The notes: generated by a model from the letters alone, not told the origin. Shown: positions 42,707-52,310, counted from the first letter of the stretch. The stretch: DNA of 64,000 bases from Polaribacter porphyrae (GCF_002954685.1 NZ_MSCN01000001.1:3761977-3825976), one strand, 5' to 3'. Translations and numbers: made by a program.

Positions 42707-43846
42707 TTAAAAATAAAAAATGAAATAATAAATAAGTATTAAAATTATAAAAATCAATAGTTTAAAAAGAAAAAATCTTAATTTGTAGGTAAGTTTAGTT
42801 TCAGTTTTGTTAGGTAGAAAAAGAGATAGAAATTGTGTAAAGATAATATAAGTTAAAAGTCTTGTCAAAAAATTGAAATTTTCAGGTTTGAGGTTAGAAG
42901 AAAATAACAAATCTGAAAAATTTATTATGTAATCTTTCTTAATAATGAAAACTAGAGGTAAAATTAAAAAGATTGAAATTGAAAATATATTTAAGACCTT
43001 CTTGTATATTTTTTGTTTTTTGTCATACCAACTGGGAACCAAGTCTTTAGTTTTGGGTAAATAAGTTAAGTTTATATTTATTATATCTTTACCACTTAAA
43101 ATAAATATTTCTCCTGGGATCTCTACTTTTTTAGTTTTTGTTTTATTTTTTCCTTTTTTATTATTAATTGTTTTTTTGTATCGAATAGTATTCTTTAAAT
43201 AAATTCTTTCAAGAATACTTATATCTTGATTATTTAAATCATAATCTATTACGAAACCGGTATAAAGTTCTCTTATACCTGAAGAAGTTTCGATTAGAAT
43301 ATCAGCATAAGTAGTAGAGGTTATCGAGTTCTTTTCTCCATATAGATTACCAGTAAAGTTTATGGTGGATTTAAATTTTTTCATTTGGAGAATCTCGCCA
43401 CTAAATATATAATACCATTGATTTTTAAATCTAAAAATTTTATTTTTAATATCTAACTTGAAATATCTTATGAGTTTTGAAGTTATAACTCCCAATAATA
43501 TAGAAAGAACATAAGTGTTAAATATGTGTATTAAAAAGTACACAAAGTTTGAATTCATGAACTTTGTAGTGTTTGCGTTTAAAATAATATTTCCGTTTAA
43601 AATATCAGTATAGATAATATATATTGAACTTACTTGAAGATTTGTATTTCGAAGTATAAAATACAAAACACCTCCCGTAATTTGTATTACAATTCCAGGA
43701 ATTATACTATAAAATATTGATTGGTATACTGTTTCTTTAGTACTGAATTGCTTTGAGAATTCCCCAAAATAAAAAAATCTTCTAAAAAGAAGACCTGGTA
43801 TTATAATACTTATGAAAATACTTATGAAGCCTATTGTAACTTCCAT
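42707..43846 (-). CDS. Polytopic membrane protein of unknown function (379 aa)
   Basis: Hydrophobic helices at about 5-25, 40-68, 105-130, 285-305, 330-345 and 355-375. The first helix leads into LLFRRFFYFGEFSKQF, a motif I have seen in uncharacterised Bacteroidota membrane proteins but cannot name. A central soluble part (about 135-275) contains beta-strand-like SGEILQMKKF...ADILIETSSGIRELYTGFVI and a Lys-rich loop. No catalytic motif. It begins at the base after the stop of the 75-aa gene and ends 2 bp before the thioesterase gene. Confidence 0.65.
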   Translation of the reverse strand: MEVTIGFISIFISIIIPGLLFRRFFYFGEFSKQFSTKETVYQSIFYSIIPGIVIQITGGVLYFILRNTNLQVSSIYIIYTDILNGNIILNANTTKFMNSNFVYFLIHIFNTYVLSILLGVITSKLIRYFKLDIKNKIFRFKNQWYYIFSGEILQMKKFKSTINFTGNLYGEKNSITSTTYADILIETSSGIRELYTGFVIDYDLNNQDISILERIYLKNTIRYKKTINNKKGKNKTKTKKVEIPGEIFILSGKDIININLTYLPKTKDLVPSWYDKKQKIYKKVLNIFSISIFLILPLVFIIKKDYIINFSDLLFSSNLKPENFNFLTRLLTYIIFTQFLSLFLPNKTETKLTYKLRFFLFKLLIFIILILIYYFIFYF

Positions 43847-44074
43847 TTATAAATAAGTATTTATTTTCGTTTCGTCCCACTTATTATTTTTATGATATTG
43901 CTCAATAGATTCTCTTATTTTTTCTGCTTTATGTTTGTCACTAATTACTTTTAAAGCATTTTCAGAGATAATTTTAGTTTCGGTTTTCCTGTTAATTTTC
44001 CTAATTATACTTGTAATTACGAAAACAATAGTAAATAATCCTATAAAATTTAAGATGCTGTTTTTGATATTCAT
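43847..44074 (-). CDS. Small single-pass membrane protein (75 aa)
   Basis: One hydrophobic helix at about 8-23 (LNFIGLFTIVFVITSII) followed by a basic stretch (RKINRKTET) and a charged amphipathic C-terminal half (HKAEKIRESIEQYHKNNKW). N-terminus out, C-terminus in the cytoplasm by the positive-inside rule. Its stop directly abuts the start of the 379-aa membrane protein gene, suggesting translational coupling and a shared role. No family recognised. Confidence 0.6.
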   Translation of the reverse strand: MNIKNSILNFIGLFTIVFVITSIIRKINRKTETKIISENALKVISDKHKAEKIRESIEQYHKNNKWDETKINTYL

Positions 44075-44117
44075 TAATTTATTGATGAAGTTATGATTTT
44101 TTTATAAAAGAAAAAAG

Positions 44118-46256
44118 TTAATTCTTTACAATTTCTGTTTTTTCTTTCAGTTTTAATTCATTTAAAACATTTAAAGCTTCAGAAATATACATGTCTTTAG
44201 ATAAGTTTTTATGCCAAGCCACTCTTTTATCTTTTAAGTCTTGATTATTGTTAAAAAGTGAAACTTCATATTTAGGTGATTTAAACGTTAAACTAGATTT
44301 ATAATCAAAAACAGATTTAAATTTTTCTGCTTCTTTGTCTTTCTCATTATTTTCTTTAAAAAACTTTTTATAGTTTAAAGAGTATGTGGAGTCATCTTGA
44401 TTTTTCTTTAACCATTTTGCATATTCGTTTACCAATTTAAAGTTTTTATCATTGGCAATTCTTTCTTTGCTATTGTAAACTACATCAGCAAAATTTGAAT
44501 ACGTATTAGTTTGTGAGTAATTTGCTTGAGCAACTTTATCCCATGCTAAAGCACCATCTAAATCACGCTCACCAAATTTCATATAACTATACCTACTTGG
44601 CATAGCAACATCAGAATACACACCTTCTTTTTGGGTTGAACCACCATTTACCCTGTAGAATTTTTGAATGGTCATTTTTAAGAAACCTAAATCTTTTTTA
44701 TACTTTGGATAAAATTGGTTTATAGGTAGTATATTCTGTACAGTTCCTTTTCCATAGGTTTGGTTTCCACCTAAAATAACAGCTCTTTTATAATCTTGCA
44801 TGGCAGCCGCGAATATCTCTGATGCAGATGCAGAAAACTCATTTACTAAAACTACTACAGATTTATCCCATTGTACTTTTGGGTCAATATCGCTTTTTAC
44901 AATTGGGCTTTCTCCTCTATACTTAACTTGTACTATTGGTCCTTTGTCAATAAACAAACCAGATATTTCAATAGCAGTTTTTAAAGAACCACCACCATTA
45001 TTTCTTAAATCTACAATTAAACCAGAAACACCTTCAGCCTTTAGTCTTTCAATTTCCTTTTCCATGTCTTTTGCAGAATCTCTGTAATTATTATCAGAAA
45101 AATCAATGTAAAAACTTGGTAAATCTATAATGGCATATTTTTTACCTTCTTTTTCTACGATACTAGATTTTACAAAAGTTTCATCTAATTGAACTACATC
45201 TCTAATAATTGAAATTACTTTTATAGAACCATCTAATTTTTTCTTAACAGTAAGTCTTACTTCTGTTCCTTTTTTTCCTTTTATAAATTTTATAGCATCA
45301 TCTAAACGCATCCCAACTATATCTAGAGGTTCTTCATCTGCTTGTGCTACTTTTAAAATAATATCTCCTGGTTCTAATTCTCCTTGTTTTGACGCTGGTC
45401 CACCAGCCACAAGTTCAAAAACATGGGTGTAAATTCCTTTTTTTTGCAAACGAGCACCTATACCCTCTAATTTACCAGACATGGTTTGATCAAAACGTTC
45501 TTTAATACTAGGATCCATATAGGTTGTATGTGGATCAAAAGCACCAACTACAGAGTTTAAAAACGTAGAAAACCAATCATCATGCTCAAGCTCTTCAATT
45601 CTTATGTACAATTCTTCCATGTTTTTTAACACTTCTGCTCTTGCTTCTTTTTCTAGAGTTTTAAATGACTTCGTTTTAAAGTTCTTATCTTTTTTTAGTT
45701 TGTCTTCTTGTATATCTGTTTGTTCTTGAATTCTGCTTAAGGTTTGTAATTTTAGTTGCTTTCTCCAATAATCTATTAATTGATTATCATTTTTTGCAAA
45801 TGGCATTTTATCGTAGTCTAAATCAATGCTTTCGTTCTTTTTAAAATTGAAAGGTTGTGCTAGCAAATCACCATAAAATGATTTTGCATTTTTAATTTTG
45901 TCTAAAAACCGTCCATAAACTAGATTATAAAATGTTAAATCATCTTGTAAAAGTTGATTATCAATTTGATATTTATATTGAGAAAATTCTTTAATATCTT
46001 CTTGGGTAAAATAGCGTTTGCTAGGGTCTAAACCATCAACAAAGCCATTAAACACCAATTCAGAAAAATCATCATTCATATCTTTAACCACAAAATGCCC
46101 ACGTGTTAAAATATTTTTTAAAACATAGATTAATACTTTATCCTTTTCTGGATCTGGATCTATATAATTATTTTTTTCATTTGCATTTACAGAAATGGTA
46201 TTTATAAATACTATAAATGCTAAAAAAAATGTACTAATTCTTAAATTCGTCTTCAT
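44118..46256 (-). CDS. prc: Tail-specific (C-terminal-processing) protease, S41 family (712 aa)
   Basis: Signal peptide (TFFLAFIVFINTISVNA), an N-terminal helical domain (about 30-235), a PDZ domain (about 255-350, GIGARLQKKGIYTHVF, GGPASKQGELEPGDIILKV in parts), the S41 core with the catalytic Ser in NEFSASASEIFAAAM (about residue 478) and Lys in TYGKGTVQNIL (about 503), and a C-terminal DUF3340-type tail. This is the long Prc/Tsp form found in E. coli (682 aa) and Bacteroidota. It degrades or trims proteins with nonpolar C-termini in the periplasm, including cell-wall hydrolases in other species. Confidence 0.93.
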   Translation of the reverse strand: MKTNLRISTFFLAFIVFINTISVNANEKNNYIDPDPEKDKVLIYVLKNILTRGHFVVKDMNDDFSELVFNGFVDGLDPSKRYFTQEDIKEFSQYKYQIDNQLLQDDLTFYNLVYGRFLDKIKNAKSFYGDLLAQPFNFKKNESIDLDYDKMPFAKNDNQLIDYWRKQLKLQTLSRIQEQTDIQEDKLKKDKNFKTKSFKTLEKEARAEVLKNMEELYIRIEELEHDDWFSTFLNSVVGAFDPHTTYMDPSIKERFDQTMSGKLEGIGARLQKKGIYTHVFELVAGGPASKQGELEPGDIILKVAQADEEPLDIVGMRLDDAIKFIKGKKGTEVRLTVKKKLDGSIKVISIIRDVVQLDETFVKSSIVEKEGKKYAIIDLPSFYIDFSDNNYRDSAKDMEKEIERLKAEGVSGLIVDLRNNGGGSLKTAIEISGLFIDKGPIVQVKYRGESPIVKSDIDPKVQWDKSVVVLVNEFSASASEIFAAAMQDYKRAVILGGNQTYGKGTVQNILPINQFYPKYKKDLGFLKMTIQKFYRVNGGSTQKEGVYSDVAMPSRYSYMKFGERDLDGALAWDKVAQANYSQTNTYSNFADVVYNSKERIANDKNFKLVNEYAKWLKKNQDDSTYSLNYKKFFKENNEKDKEAEKFKSVFDYKSSLTFKSPKYEVSLFNNNQDLKDKRVAWHKNLSKDMYISEALNVLNELKLKEKTEIVKN

Positions 46257-46330
46257 ATATCTAGTGTCGTTATTTTATTTTACTAATTACTTCTGTTTAC
46301 TAAACTGCTAAAATAGTGCCAAAAATTTTA

Positions 46331-46843
46331 TTAACTTTTTTTGTAAATGCCTCTAAATGCTTCGGAAATTACTTTACCTTTTTCATTTAAATAATCCCAA
46401 ACTTGAGTTACAGAACCATCTGTGTTTTTAGACCAAATTACTCTATTATAATAGTTTCCTTTTTTAGTTTTGATTAACTCACTCTTTAAAACCATTTTAC
46501 CATCAATTAAATTACCTATTAATACTAAAGAAAACCCGGTATTATCTACCCAAACTTGATTCCATGAATCATCTGTTTTGTTGTAATAATTATAACTAGT
46601 ACCTTTATTTGAACTGGTTTTAGATTCCCAGTTTTCTTGCATTACACAGTTGCTTTGCATCTTTATCAATTTGTTAGTACCTATTAACTTTCCTTTGGTA
46701 TCATACACTTTCCAAGATCCTTGCCAAAAATCGAATTGACTATATTTTTCACCAGAACAAGGTTGTTTTTGCGTAGTTTGAGCTTTTAGAATCGATGAAA
46801 AAAATAGCATTAAATATGCTATCAAATAGAAAATAAAACGCAT
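46331..46843 (-). CDS. Secreted DUF1579-like protein (170 aa)
   Basis: The start is placed at ATG 46843 (MRFIFYLIAYLMLFFSSILKA), because the residues upstream (MYNLKYCCT) would mask the signal peptide. The mature chain is a lipocalin-like beta sheet (FDFWQGSWKVYDTKGKLIG, NCVMQENWES, WNQVWVDNTGFSLVLIGNLI in part, VTQVWDYLNEKGKVI), matching the DUF1579 pattern seen in proteins that bind small hydrophobic molecules. Role unknown. It lies 75 bp upstream of prc on the same strand. Confidence 0.75.
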   Translation of the reverse strand: MRFIFYLIAYLMLFFSSILKAQTTQKQPCSGEKYSQFDFWQGSWKVYDTKGKLIGTNKLIKMQSNCVMQENWESKTSSNKGTSYNYYNKTDDSWNQVWVDNTGFSLVLIGNLIDGKMVLKSELIKTKKGNYYNRVIWSKNTDGSVTQVWDYLNEKGKVISEAFRGIYKKS

Positions 46844-46935
46844 TGTACAACAGTATTTTAAGTTATACAATAATACTCAAAAATCAACTGGATTATTCTT
46901 TACAAAATGTTAAAAAGAAAATGATTAAAATCGAT

Positions 46936-46943
46936 TACATTTG
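46936..46943 (+). promoter_or_regulatory. -7 element upstream of surE
   Basis: TACATTTG, full match to TAnnTTTG, about 100 bp before the surE ATG, so the transcript would have a long leader containing the hairpin at 46958-47025. Confidence 0.5.
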
Positions 46944-46957
46944 TTATAGAAATTCAA

Positions 46958-47025
46958 GATTTAAAAATTTGAACTTAAAAGTTAAAAATATGATGAAATT
47001 AACTTTTAATTCTGAATTTTAAATC
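46958..47025 (+). repeat. Long imperfect inverted repeat in the surE leader
   Basis: Arms of about 27 bases, GATTTAAAAATTTGAACTTA... and its inverse ...TTCTGAATTTTAAATC, share a perfect 11-bp inner core (TTAAAAGTTAA/TTAACTTTTAA) around a 13-base loop. It is either a decayed palindromic element or a leader structure. Confidence 0.5.
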
Positions 47026-47044
47026 GCAAACTTTACATCTAATT

Positions 47045-47815
47045 ATGCAAGAAAAACCTTTAATTTTAGTTACAAATGATGATGGAATTACTGCACCAGG
47101 TATCAGGGCTTTAATACGAATAATGAATAAGATTGGCGAAGTTGTTGTTGTTGCACCAGATAGCCCTCAAAGTGGAATGGGGCATGCTATTACCGTTGAT
47201 AATGTTTTGACTTGTAATCCTATAACTATTGATGATGGGCCTCAATTAGAATATACTTGTTCTGGTACACCTGCAGATTGTGTTAAAATGGCTGTGAGTG
47301 AGATTTTAAATAAAAAACCAGATTTGTGTGTTTCTGGTATTAATCATGGACCTAATTCATCAATAAATGTCATTTATTCTGGTACAATGAGTGCAGCTAT
47401 AGAAGCTGGTATAGAAGGCATACCTGCAATTGGTTTTTCATTGTTAGATTTTAAATGGCATGCAGATTTTAAGCCTTGTGAAGATTTTGTAAAAAATATT
47501 ACATTAAATACATTATTAAATGGATTGCCTGAAGGAGTTGTATTGAACGTAAATATCCCAAATTTAAAGAAAGAAGAAATTAAAGGAACTAAAATTTGTA
47601 GACAAGCAATGGGGGTTTGGAAAGAAGATTTCGATAAACGAAAAAGTCCTTTTGGAAAAGAATATTATTGGCTTTCTGGCGAGTTTGTAAATAAAGATAA
47701 AGGTCAAGATACTGATGTTTACGCATTAGAAAATGGATATGTTTCAATTGTACCAGTTCAGTTTGATTTAACTGCACATCATATGATTCAAAAACTGAAT
47801 TCTTGGGAGCTATAA
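47045..47815 (+). CDS. surE: 5'/3'-nucleotidase SurE
   Basis: SurE phosphatase: LVTNDDGITAPGIRAL carries the conserved metal-binding NDDG, then VVVAPDSPQSGMGHAITV, YTCSGTPADCVKMAV, CVSGINHGPNSSINVIYSGTM (in parts) and ALENGYVSIVPVQFDLTAH near the end. It removes phosphate from nucleoside monophosphates under stress. First gene of the operon with a small membrane protein, lpxB, an NlpC/P60 lipoprotein and comEC, all tightly spaced. Confidence 0.94.
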   Translation: MQEKPLILVTNDDGITAPGIRALIRIMNKIGEVVVVAPDSPQSGMGHAITVDNVLTCNPITIDDGPQLEYTCSGTPADCVKMAVSEILNKKPDLCVSGINHGPNSSINVIYSGTMSAAIEAGIEGIPAIGFSLLDFKWHADFKPCEDFVKNITLNTLLNGLPEGVVLNVNIPNLKKEEIKGTKICRQAMGVWKEDFDKRKSPFGKEYYWLSGEFVNKDKGQDTDVYALENGYVSIVPVQFDLTAHHMIQKLNSWEL

Positions 47816-48090
47816 ATAAAGAAATATTTTTTGGAATTTTAATTTCAATTATTGCAACTCTTGCTGGTGGATTTATCTATATAGAATATTTTTCTAAAGT
47901 AGGTTTTACAGAAACTTTACAACTTATAAAAGAAGGAGATTTATATGGTAAAGTACTATCTATTGCAGCCATACCAAACTTATTTGTGTTTTTTGTTTTT
48001 ATTAAAAAGAAACAAGATTATAGAGCTAGAGGAGTCTTATTAACAACAATTGTTATAGCTTTAACCACGTTAATTTTAAAATTTTTCTAA
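47803..48090 (+). CDS. Small membrane protein between surE and lpxB (95 aa)
   Basis: Begins with TTG at 47803, overlapping the surE 3' end by 13 bp, and its stop overlaps the lpxB ATG (TAATG). Three hydrophobic helices: about 8-27, 50-66 and 77-93. The tight overlap on both sides indicates translational coupling. A membrane protein at this position between surE and lpxB is what I expect in Flavobacteriaceae, but no function is known; the position suggests lipid A or envelope work. Confidence 0.75.
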   Translation: MGAINKEIFFGILISIIATLAGGFIYIEYFSKVGFTETLQLIKEGDLYGKVLSIAAIPNLFVFFVFIKKKQDYRARGVLLTTIVIALTTLILKFF

Positions 48091-49202
48091 TGAAGTACTA
48101 CATTATTGCTGGTGAAGCTTCTGGAGATTTACATGGTTCAAATTTAATGAAAGCCTTATTTAAAAATGATGCTGATGCAACTATTCGTTTTTGGGGTGGA
48201 GATTTAATGAAAGCTGTTGGTGGTACTTTAGTAAGTCATTATAAAGAAAGAGCTTTTATGGGCTTTTTTGAAGTGATTAAAAACCTGAATAAGGTTTTAG
48301 TATTTATTAAATTTTGTAAAAAAGATATAGAACAATTTCAACCAGATGTCATCGTTTTTATTGATAATTCTGGTTTTAATTTACGAGTTGCAAAATGGGC
48401 AAAACAACAAGGCTTTAGAACTAATTATTATATTTCTCCACAAGTTTGGGCGAGTAGAGCAAGTAGAGTTAAAGGTATTAAAAGAGATATTGATAAAATG
48501 TTTGTAATACTGCCTTTTGAAAAAGAATTCTATAAAAAATACAATTATAATGTTGATTTTGTAGGACATCCTTTAATTGATGCAATTGCAGATAGAACAC
48601 TTGTTGATGATGAAAAATTTAGAAAAGAACATAATTTAGGTATTAAGCCTATTATTGCTTTATTACCAGGAAGTAGAAAGCAAGAAATTACCAAAATGCT
48701 ATCTGTGATGGTATCTTTAGCACAAGATTTTTCTGATTATACTTTTGTCATTGCAGGTGCACCAAGCCAAGATTTTTCTTTTTACAAACAAATTATTGGC
48801 AATGCATCTGTTCGTTTTATTAATAATGAGACATATGATTTACTATCCATATCAACAGCAGCTTTAGTCGCTTCAGGTACTGCAACTTTAGAAACATCAC
48901 TGTTTAAAATACCTCAAGTTGTTTGTTATAAAGGAGGTTTTATATCATACCAAATAGCGAAGAGAATTATTACTTTAAAATACATTTCACTTGTTAATTT
49001 AATTATGGATAAACAAGTGGTAACAGAGTTAATTCAGAATGATTTTACCAGATCAAATCTAAAAAAAGAATTGACTAAAATTTTAGACGATAAACATCGT
49101 CAAGAATTGTTTTTAGCCTATTTCGATTTAGAAAAAAAATTAGGAGGTAAAGGAGCTTCAGAAAAAACGGCTAAATTAATTATCGAAAATTTAAACACTT
49201 AA
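48090..49202 (+). CDS. lpxB: Lipid-A-disaccharide synthase
   Basis: GT19 glycosyltransferase: YYIIAGEASGDLHGSNL at the N-terminus, FRFWGGDLMKAVGG region, DVIVFIDNSGFNLRVAKWAK, YYISPQVWASRASRVK, FVGHPLIDAI and LLPGSRKQEI, SGTATLE. It joins UDP-2,3-diacylglucosamine and lipid X to lipid A disaccharide 1-phosphate on the inner face of the inner membrane. 370 aa, usual length. Co-translated with the small membrane protein and followed after 4 bp by the NlpC/P60 gene. Confidence 0.95.
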   Translation: MKYYIIAGEASGDLHGSNLMKALFKNDADATIRFWGGDLMKAVGGTLVSHYKERAFMGFFEVIKNLNKVLVFIKFCKKDIEQFQPDVIVFIDNSGFNLRVAKWAKQQGFRTNYYISPQVWASRASRVKGIKRDIDKMFVILPFEKEFYKKYNYNVDFVGHPLIDAIADRTLVDDEKFRKEHNLGIKPIIALLPGSRKQEITKMLSVMVSLAQDFSDYTFVIAGAPSQDFSFYKQIIGNASVRFINNETYDLLSISTAALVASGTATLETSLFKIPQVVCYKGGFISYQIAKRIITLKYISLVNLIMDKQVVTELIQNDFTRSNLKKELTKILDDKHRQELFLAYFDLEKKLGGKGASEKTAKLIIENLNT

Positions 49203-49206
49203 ATTG

Positions 49207-49680
49207 ATGAAAAGAACACTGTTTTGTATCTTTTTTTCAGTATTAATATTGTCTTGTTCTTCATCTAAAAAAGTAGTCTCTTCTAATAAATCTATTACAA
49301 AGGCAGATAAAATTGTGGCAAATGCTTTAAGATACAAAGGTGTTAAATACAAGTTTGGAGGCACTACTAGAAGAGGTATGGATTGTTCTGGAGTTATATA
49401 TGTGGCATTTGGTCAAGAGAACTTTTCATTGCCAAGAGTTTCTAGAGATATGGCAAAAAAAGGAACTAAAATTTCTTTAAAAAAAGCTCAAAAAGGTGAC
49501 TTGTTATTTTTTAAAACAGATAAAAATAGTAGAAGAATTAATCATGTTGGTTTGATTGTTTCTACTAAAAAAGGGCAGATTAGATTTATACACTCTACAA
49601 CTTCTAGAGGTGTTATAATATCTTCTTTATCAGAAAAATATTGGTATAAATCTTATGTAAAAGCAACTAAAGTACTTTAG
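49207..49680 (+). CDS. NlpC/P60-family lipoprotein hydrolase (157 aa)
   Basis: ATG at 49207 is preferred to the TTG one codon upstream. Lipobox VLILSC (Cys at about 17). One NlpC/P60 domain (about 35-155): YKFGGTTRRGMDCSGVIYVAF holds the catalytic Cys (MDCSG), HVGLIVS the His, and FIHSTTSRG the third polar residue. It cleaves peptide cross-bridges of peptidoglycan (D-glutamyl-meso-DAP type bonds) at the outer membrane's inner face. Fourth gene of the surE operon. Confidence 0.92.
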   Translation: MKRTLFCIFFSVLILSCSSSKKVVSSNKSITKADKIVANALRYKGVKYKFGGTTRRGMDCSGVIYVAFGQENFSLPRVSRDMAKKGTKISLKKAQKGDLLFFKTDKNSRRINHVGLIVSTKKGQIRFIHSTTSRGVIISSLSEKYWYKSYVKATKVL

Positions 49681-49710
49681 TATTGTATTTTTTTGTAACT
49701 TTATTTCGCT

Positions 49711-51723
49711 ATGAAAAGGTTACAAAACTACTTACCTCTCCACTTTGTGGTATATCTTATTTTAGGAATTTACACCCAATTTTCTTTTCAATTTTGGCAT
49801 TTTGGATTTTTAGAACTACTAGTATTAGTTGTATTACTTATATCAGTTTTATTACTGACTAGTAAAAAAATTATAAGAACAATTCTAGCTTTTATTATTT
49901 TCTTTTTCATTGGTATATCTAGTGTTTACATCAATAATGATTCAAATTATAAAGATTACTACCAAAATTTTTCAAGCGATAATAATGTTCTTGTTCTACA
50001 GGTTAATAAAGTATTAAAAACAGGGAATTATCATTATAAATATGAAGTAGAAGTCAGACAAATAAATCAACAAAAAACGAGAGGTAAAGTTTTATTAAAC
50101 GTAGCAAAAGATAGCATAAAAAAACCTTTGCAAGTTGATGAGTTTATATTCTTAAAAACAAATTTTAGTGAAGTGCCTAAATCGTTAAATCCTCATCAAT
50201 TTGATTATAAATTGTATTTGAAAAAGAGAGGGATATATCAACAAATATATATTCAATCAAATGAATTTAAAAGGATAAACAATAACGGTTTTTCTTTGTC
50301 TGGATTATCAGCAAAATTTAGAAGCAAGATACAATTATCTTTACAAGAACATCGGTTTTCAAAAGATGAATTTGCCATAATAAATGCTTTATTATTAGGG
50401 CAAAGACAAGAAGCTTCTAAAGAATTAATCTCTAATTACTCAAAGGCAGGAGCGATTCATATTTTGGCAGTTTCAGGTTTACATGTTGGTATTATTTTGT
50501 TGATTTTAACTCAACTTCTTAAACCTTTAGAAAGAATAAAATATGGCAAGGTTTTTAAGGCAATTCTTATTATAATCTTATTATGGAGTTTCGCTTTTAT
50601 TGCTGGGCTTTCTGCTTCTGTAGTTAGGGCTGTTACCATGTTTACTTTTATTGCTTTAGGGGCTAGTTTTAAAAAGAAAAAAGTAAATGAGTTTTCATTA
50701 ATTTCATCAATGTTTTTACTTTTGATTTGTAAACCTATGTTTTTGTTTGATATTGGTTTTCAATTAAGTTATTTAGCTGTGTTTGGTATTATTTGGGTGT
50801 ATCCAAGCATACATCAACTCTACAAATCTCGTTTTTTTATAGATAAAAAAGCTTGGGAAATTATATGTGTTTCTTGTGCCGCTCAAATTGGTGTTTTGCC
50901 ATTAAGTTTGTATTATTTTCATCAATTTCCAGGTTTATTTTTTCTTGCTAATTTATTTATTATTCCTTTTTTATCGGCTATTTTAATTGGTGGAATTGTA
51001 ATTATTTCTTTATCCTTAATTGGGTTTTTACCACAATTTTTAGCTAGTGCTTATGGATTTGTAATTGCTACCATGAATAATTTTATAGCTTGGATTTCTA
51101 AACAAGAACAGTTTTTATTTTCAGAGATTTCACTTTCTTTTTTAATGCTGATTTCATTGTATGTGCTCATCATTTTTAGTATTTCTTTCTTCATCAAAAA
51201 AACAGCTAAAAGATTACTGTATTTTCTTGTAGCATTTGTGATAGTACAAAGTGTAGTTTTATATGAAAATCATCAAAGGAATTCTGTAGAAGAATTTATT
51301 GTTTTTCATAAAAGCCGTAGTTCAATATTGGGTCAAAGATTTGGTAAAAATCAATTGATTTTACACGATATTGATACACCAAAAATAGTAAAACTAAATG
51401 CTATTCAATCTTATAGAATTGACGAAAATGTCCATCAATCTTACAAAAGACAACATCAAAATATTTATAGATTTAAAAATGAAAACATTTTAGTTATTGA
51501 TAGTCTAGGTGTATATCAACTTAACAATGTTAAATCATCAATAGTTATTTTACAATATTCACCTAAAATCAATTTAGAGAGAATGATAAAAACCATTCAA
51601 CCTAAAAAAATTGTTGCAGATGGTTCTAACTATAAAAGTTATGTGAAAAGATGGCAAGAAATAGCCAAAAAACAAAAAACTCCATTTCATTATACAGGAG
51701 AAGATGGAGCTTTTAAATATTGA
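49711..51723 (+). CDS. comEC: ComEC/Rec2-family DNA uptake protein (670 aa)
   Basis: N-terminal helices and DUF4131-like soluble OB segment (about 85-185, NNVLVLQVNKVLKTGN), then the competence channel domain (about 225-500) with LLLGQRQEASKELISNYSKAGAIHILAVSGLHVGI (in parts), GLSASVVRAVTMF and LFDIGFQLSYLAVFGI. The C-terminal about 150 residues are soluble but lack the HxHxDH metallo-beta-lactamase motif of full-length ComEC. It should move single-stranded DNA across the inner membrane. The missing nuclease motif is probably general in Bacteroidota ComEC (from memory, unverified). Confidence 0.9.
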   Translation: MKRLQNYLPLHFVVYLILGIYTQFSFQFWHFGFLELLVLVVLLISVLLLTSKKIIRTILAFIIFFFIGISSVYINNDSNYKDYYQNFSSDNNVLVLQVNKVLKTGNYHYKYEVEVRQINQQKTRGKVLLNVAKDSIKKPLQVDEFIFLKTNFSEVPKSLNPHQFDYKLYLKKRGIYQQIYIQSNEFKRINNNGFSLSGLSAKFRSKIQLSLQEHRFSKDEFAIINALLLGQRQEASKELISNYSKAGAIHILAVSGLHVGIILLILTQLLKPLERIKYGKVFKAILIIILLWSFAFIAGLSASVVRAVTMFTFIALGASFKKKKVNEFSLISSMFLLLICKPMFLFDIGFQLSYLAVFGIIWVYPSIHQLYKSRFFIDKKAWEIICVSCAAQIGVLPLSLYYFHQFPGLFFLANLFIIPFLSAILIGGIVIISLSLIGFLPQFLASAYGFVIATMNNFIAWISKQEQFLFSEISLSFLMLISLYVLIIFSISFFIKKTAKRLLYFLVAFVIVQSVVLYENHQRNSVEEFIVFHKSRSSILGQRFGKNQLILHDIDTPKIVKLNAIQSYRIDENVHQSYKRQHQNIYRFKNENILVIDSLGVYQLNNVKSSIVILQYSPKINLERMIKTIQPKKIVADGSNYKSYVKRWQEIAKKQKTPFHYTGEDGAFKY

Positions 51724-51733
51724 TTGGATTAAA

Positions 51734-52285
51734 TTACTTCACTTTAAACTCTGGCTTAAAACTATTATAATATTCCTGAAACTGCTCTTTCGTTTTTAGT
51801 TCTTTGTGCTTGTCAGCTACAAATAATTTTAAATAAAATTCAAGCTGATTTGGTTTGTAGAAACCTGTTAGAGGATATAAAAAATTAGCATCTTCATCAA
51901 AAAAAGCAATAGTCGGATAACCTCTTAAACCTAAATAATCTGCAAACTGATGAGGGCTATTTCTTCTTTTCGCTTTAGAAGGATCATAGTTAGGATTGCT
52001 AAATTTATTTTCTTTATAAGTAATAGTTTCATTGCCTTCGCCATTAAACTTTACAGCATAAAAGTTTTCATTTACATATTTAGCAACATCTTTGTTTTGA
52101 AAAGTTTGTTTATCTAACATTTTACAAGGGCCACACCAATTTGTATAGACATCAACCATTATCTTTTTTGGATTAGTTTTCTGAAGCTCTAAAGCCTTAT
52201 TTAAAGTAAGCCAATTGATTTTTTGTGCATTTAGTGATATACCAAAAAATGCAATAAGTATAAGTGATAATAATGTTTTTTTCAT
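51734..52285 (-). CDS. Secreted thioredoxin-family protein (183 aa)
   Basis: Signal peptide (KKTLLSLILIAFFGISLNA), then a thioredoxin fold with the intact WCGPC motif in VDVYTNWCGPCKMLDKQTF and the cis-Pro in RGYPTIAFFD. A long insert between about 75 and 115 (NETITYKENKFSNPNYDPSK) is unusual and may bind a partner. It is probably a periplasmic disulphide reductase, or it may transfer electrons to other thiol proteins. The TAAATTTG element at 52311-52318 would be its promoter. Confidence 0.87.
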   Translation of the reverse strand: MKKTLLSLILIAFFGISLNAQKINWLTLNKALELQKTNPKKIMVDVYTNWCGPCKMLDKQTFQNKDVAKYVNENFYAVKFNGEGNETITYKENKFSNPNYDPSKAKRRNSPHQFADYLGLRGYPTIAFFDEDANFLYPLTGFYKPNQLEFYLKLFVADKHKELKTKEQFQEYYNSFKPEFKVK

Positions 52286-52310
52286 ATTTATTTTCTTACA
52301 AATGATGTGC

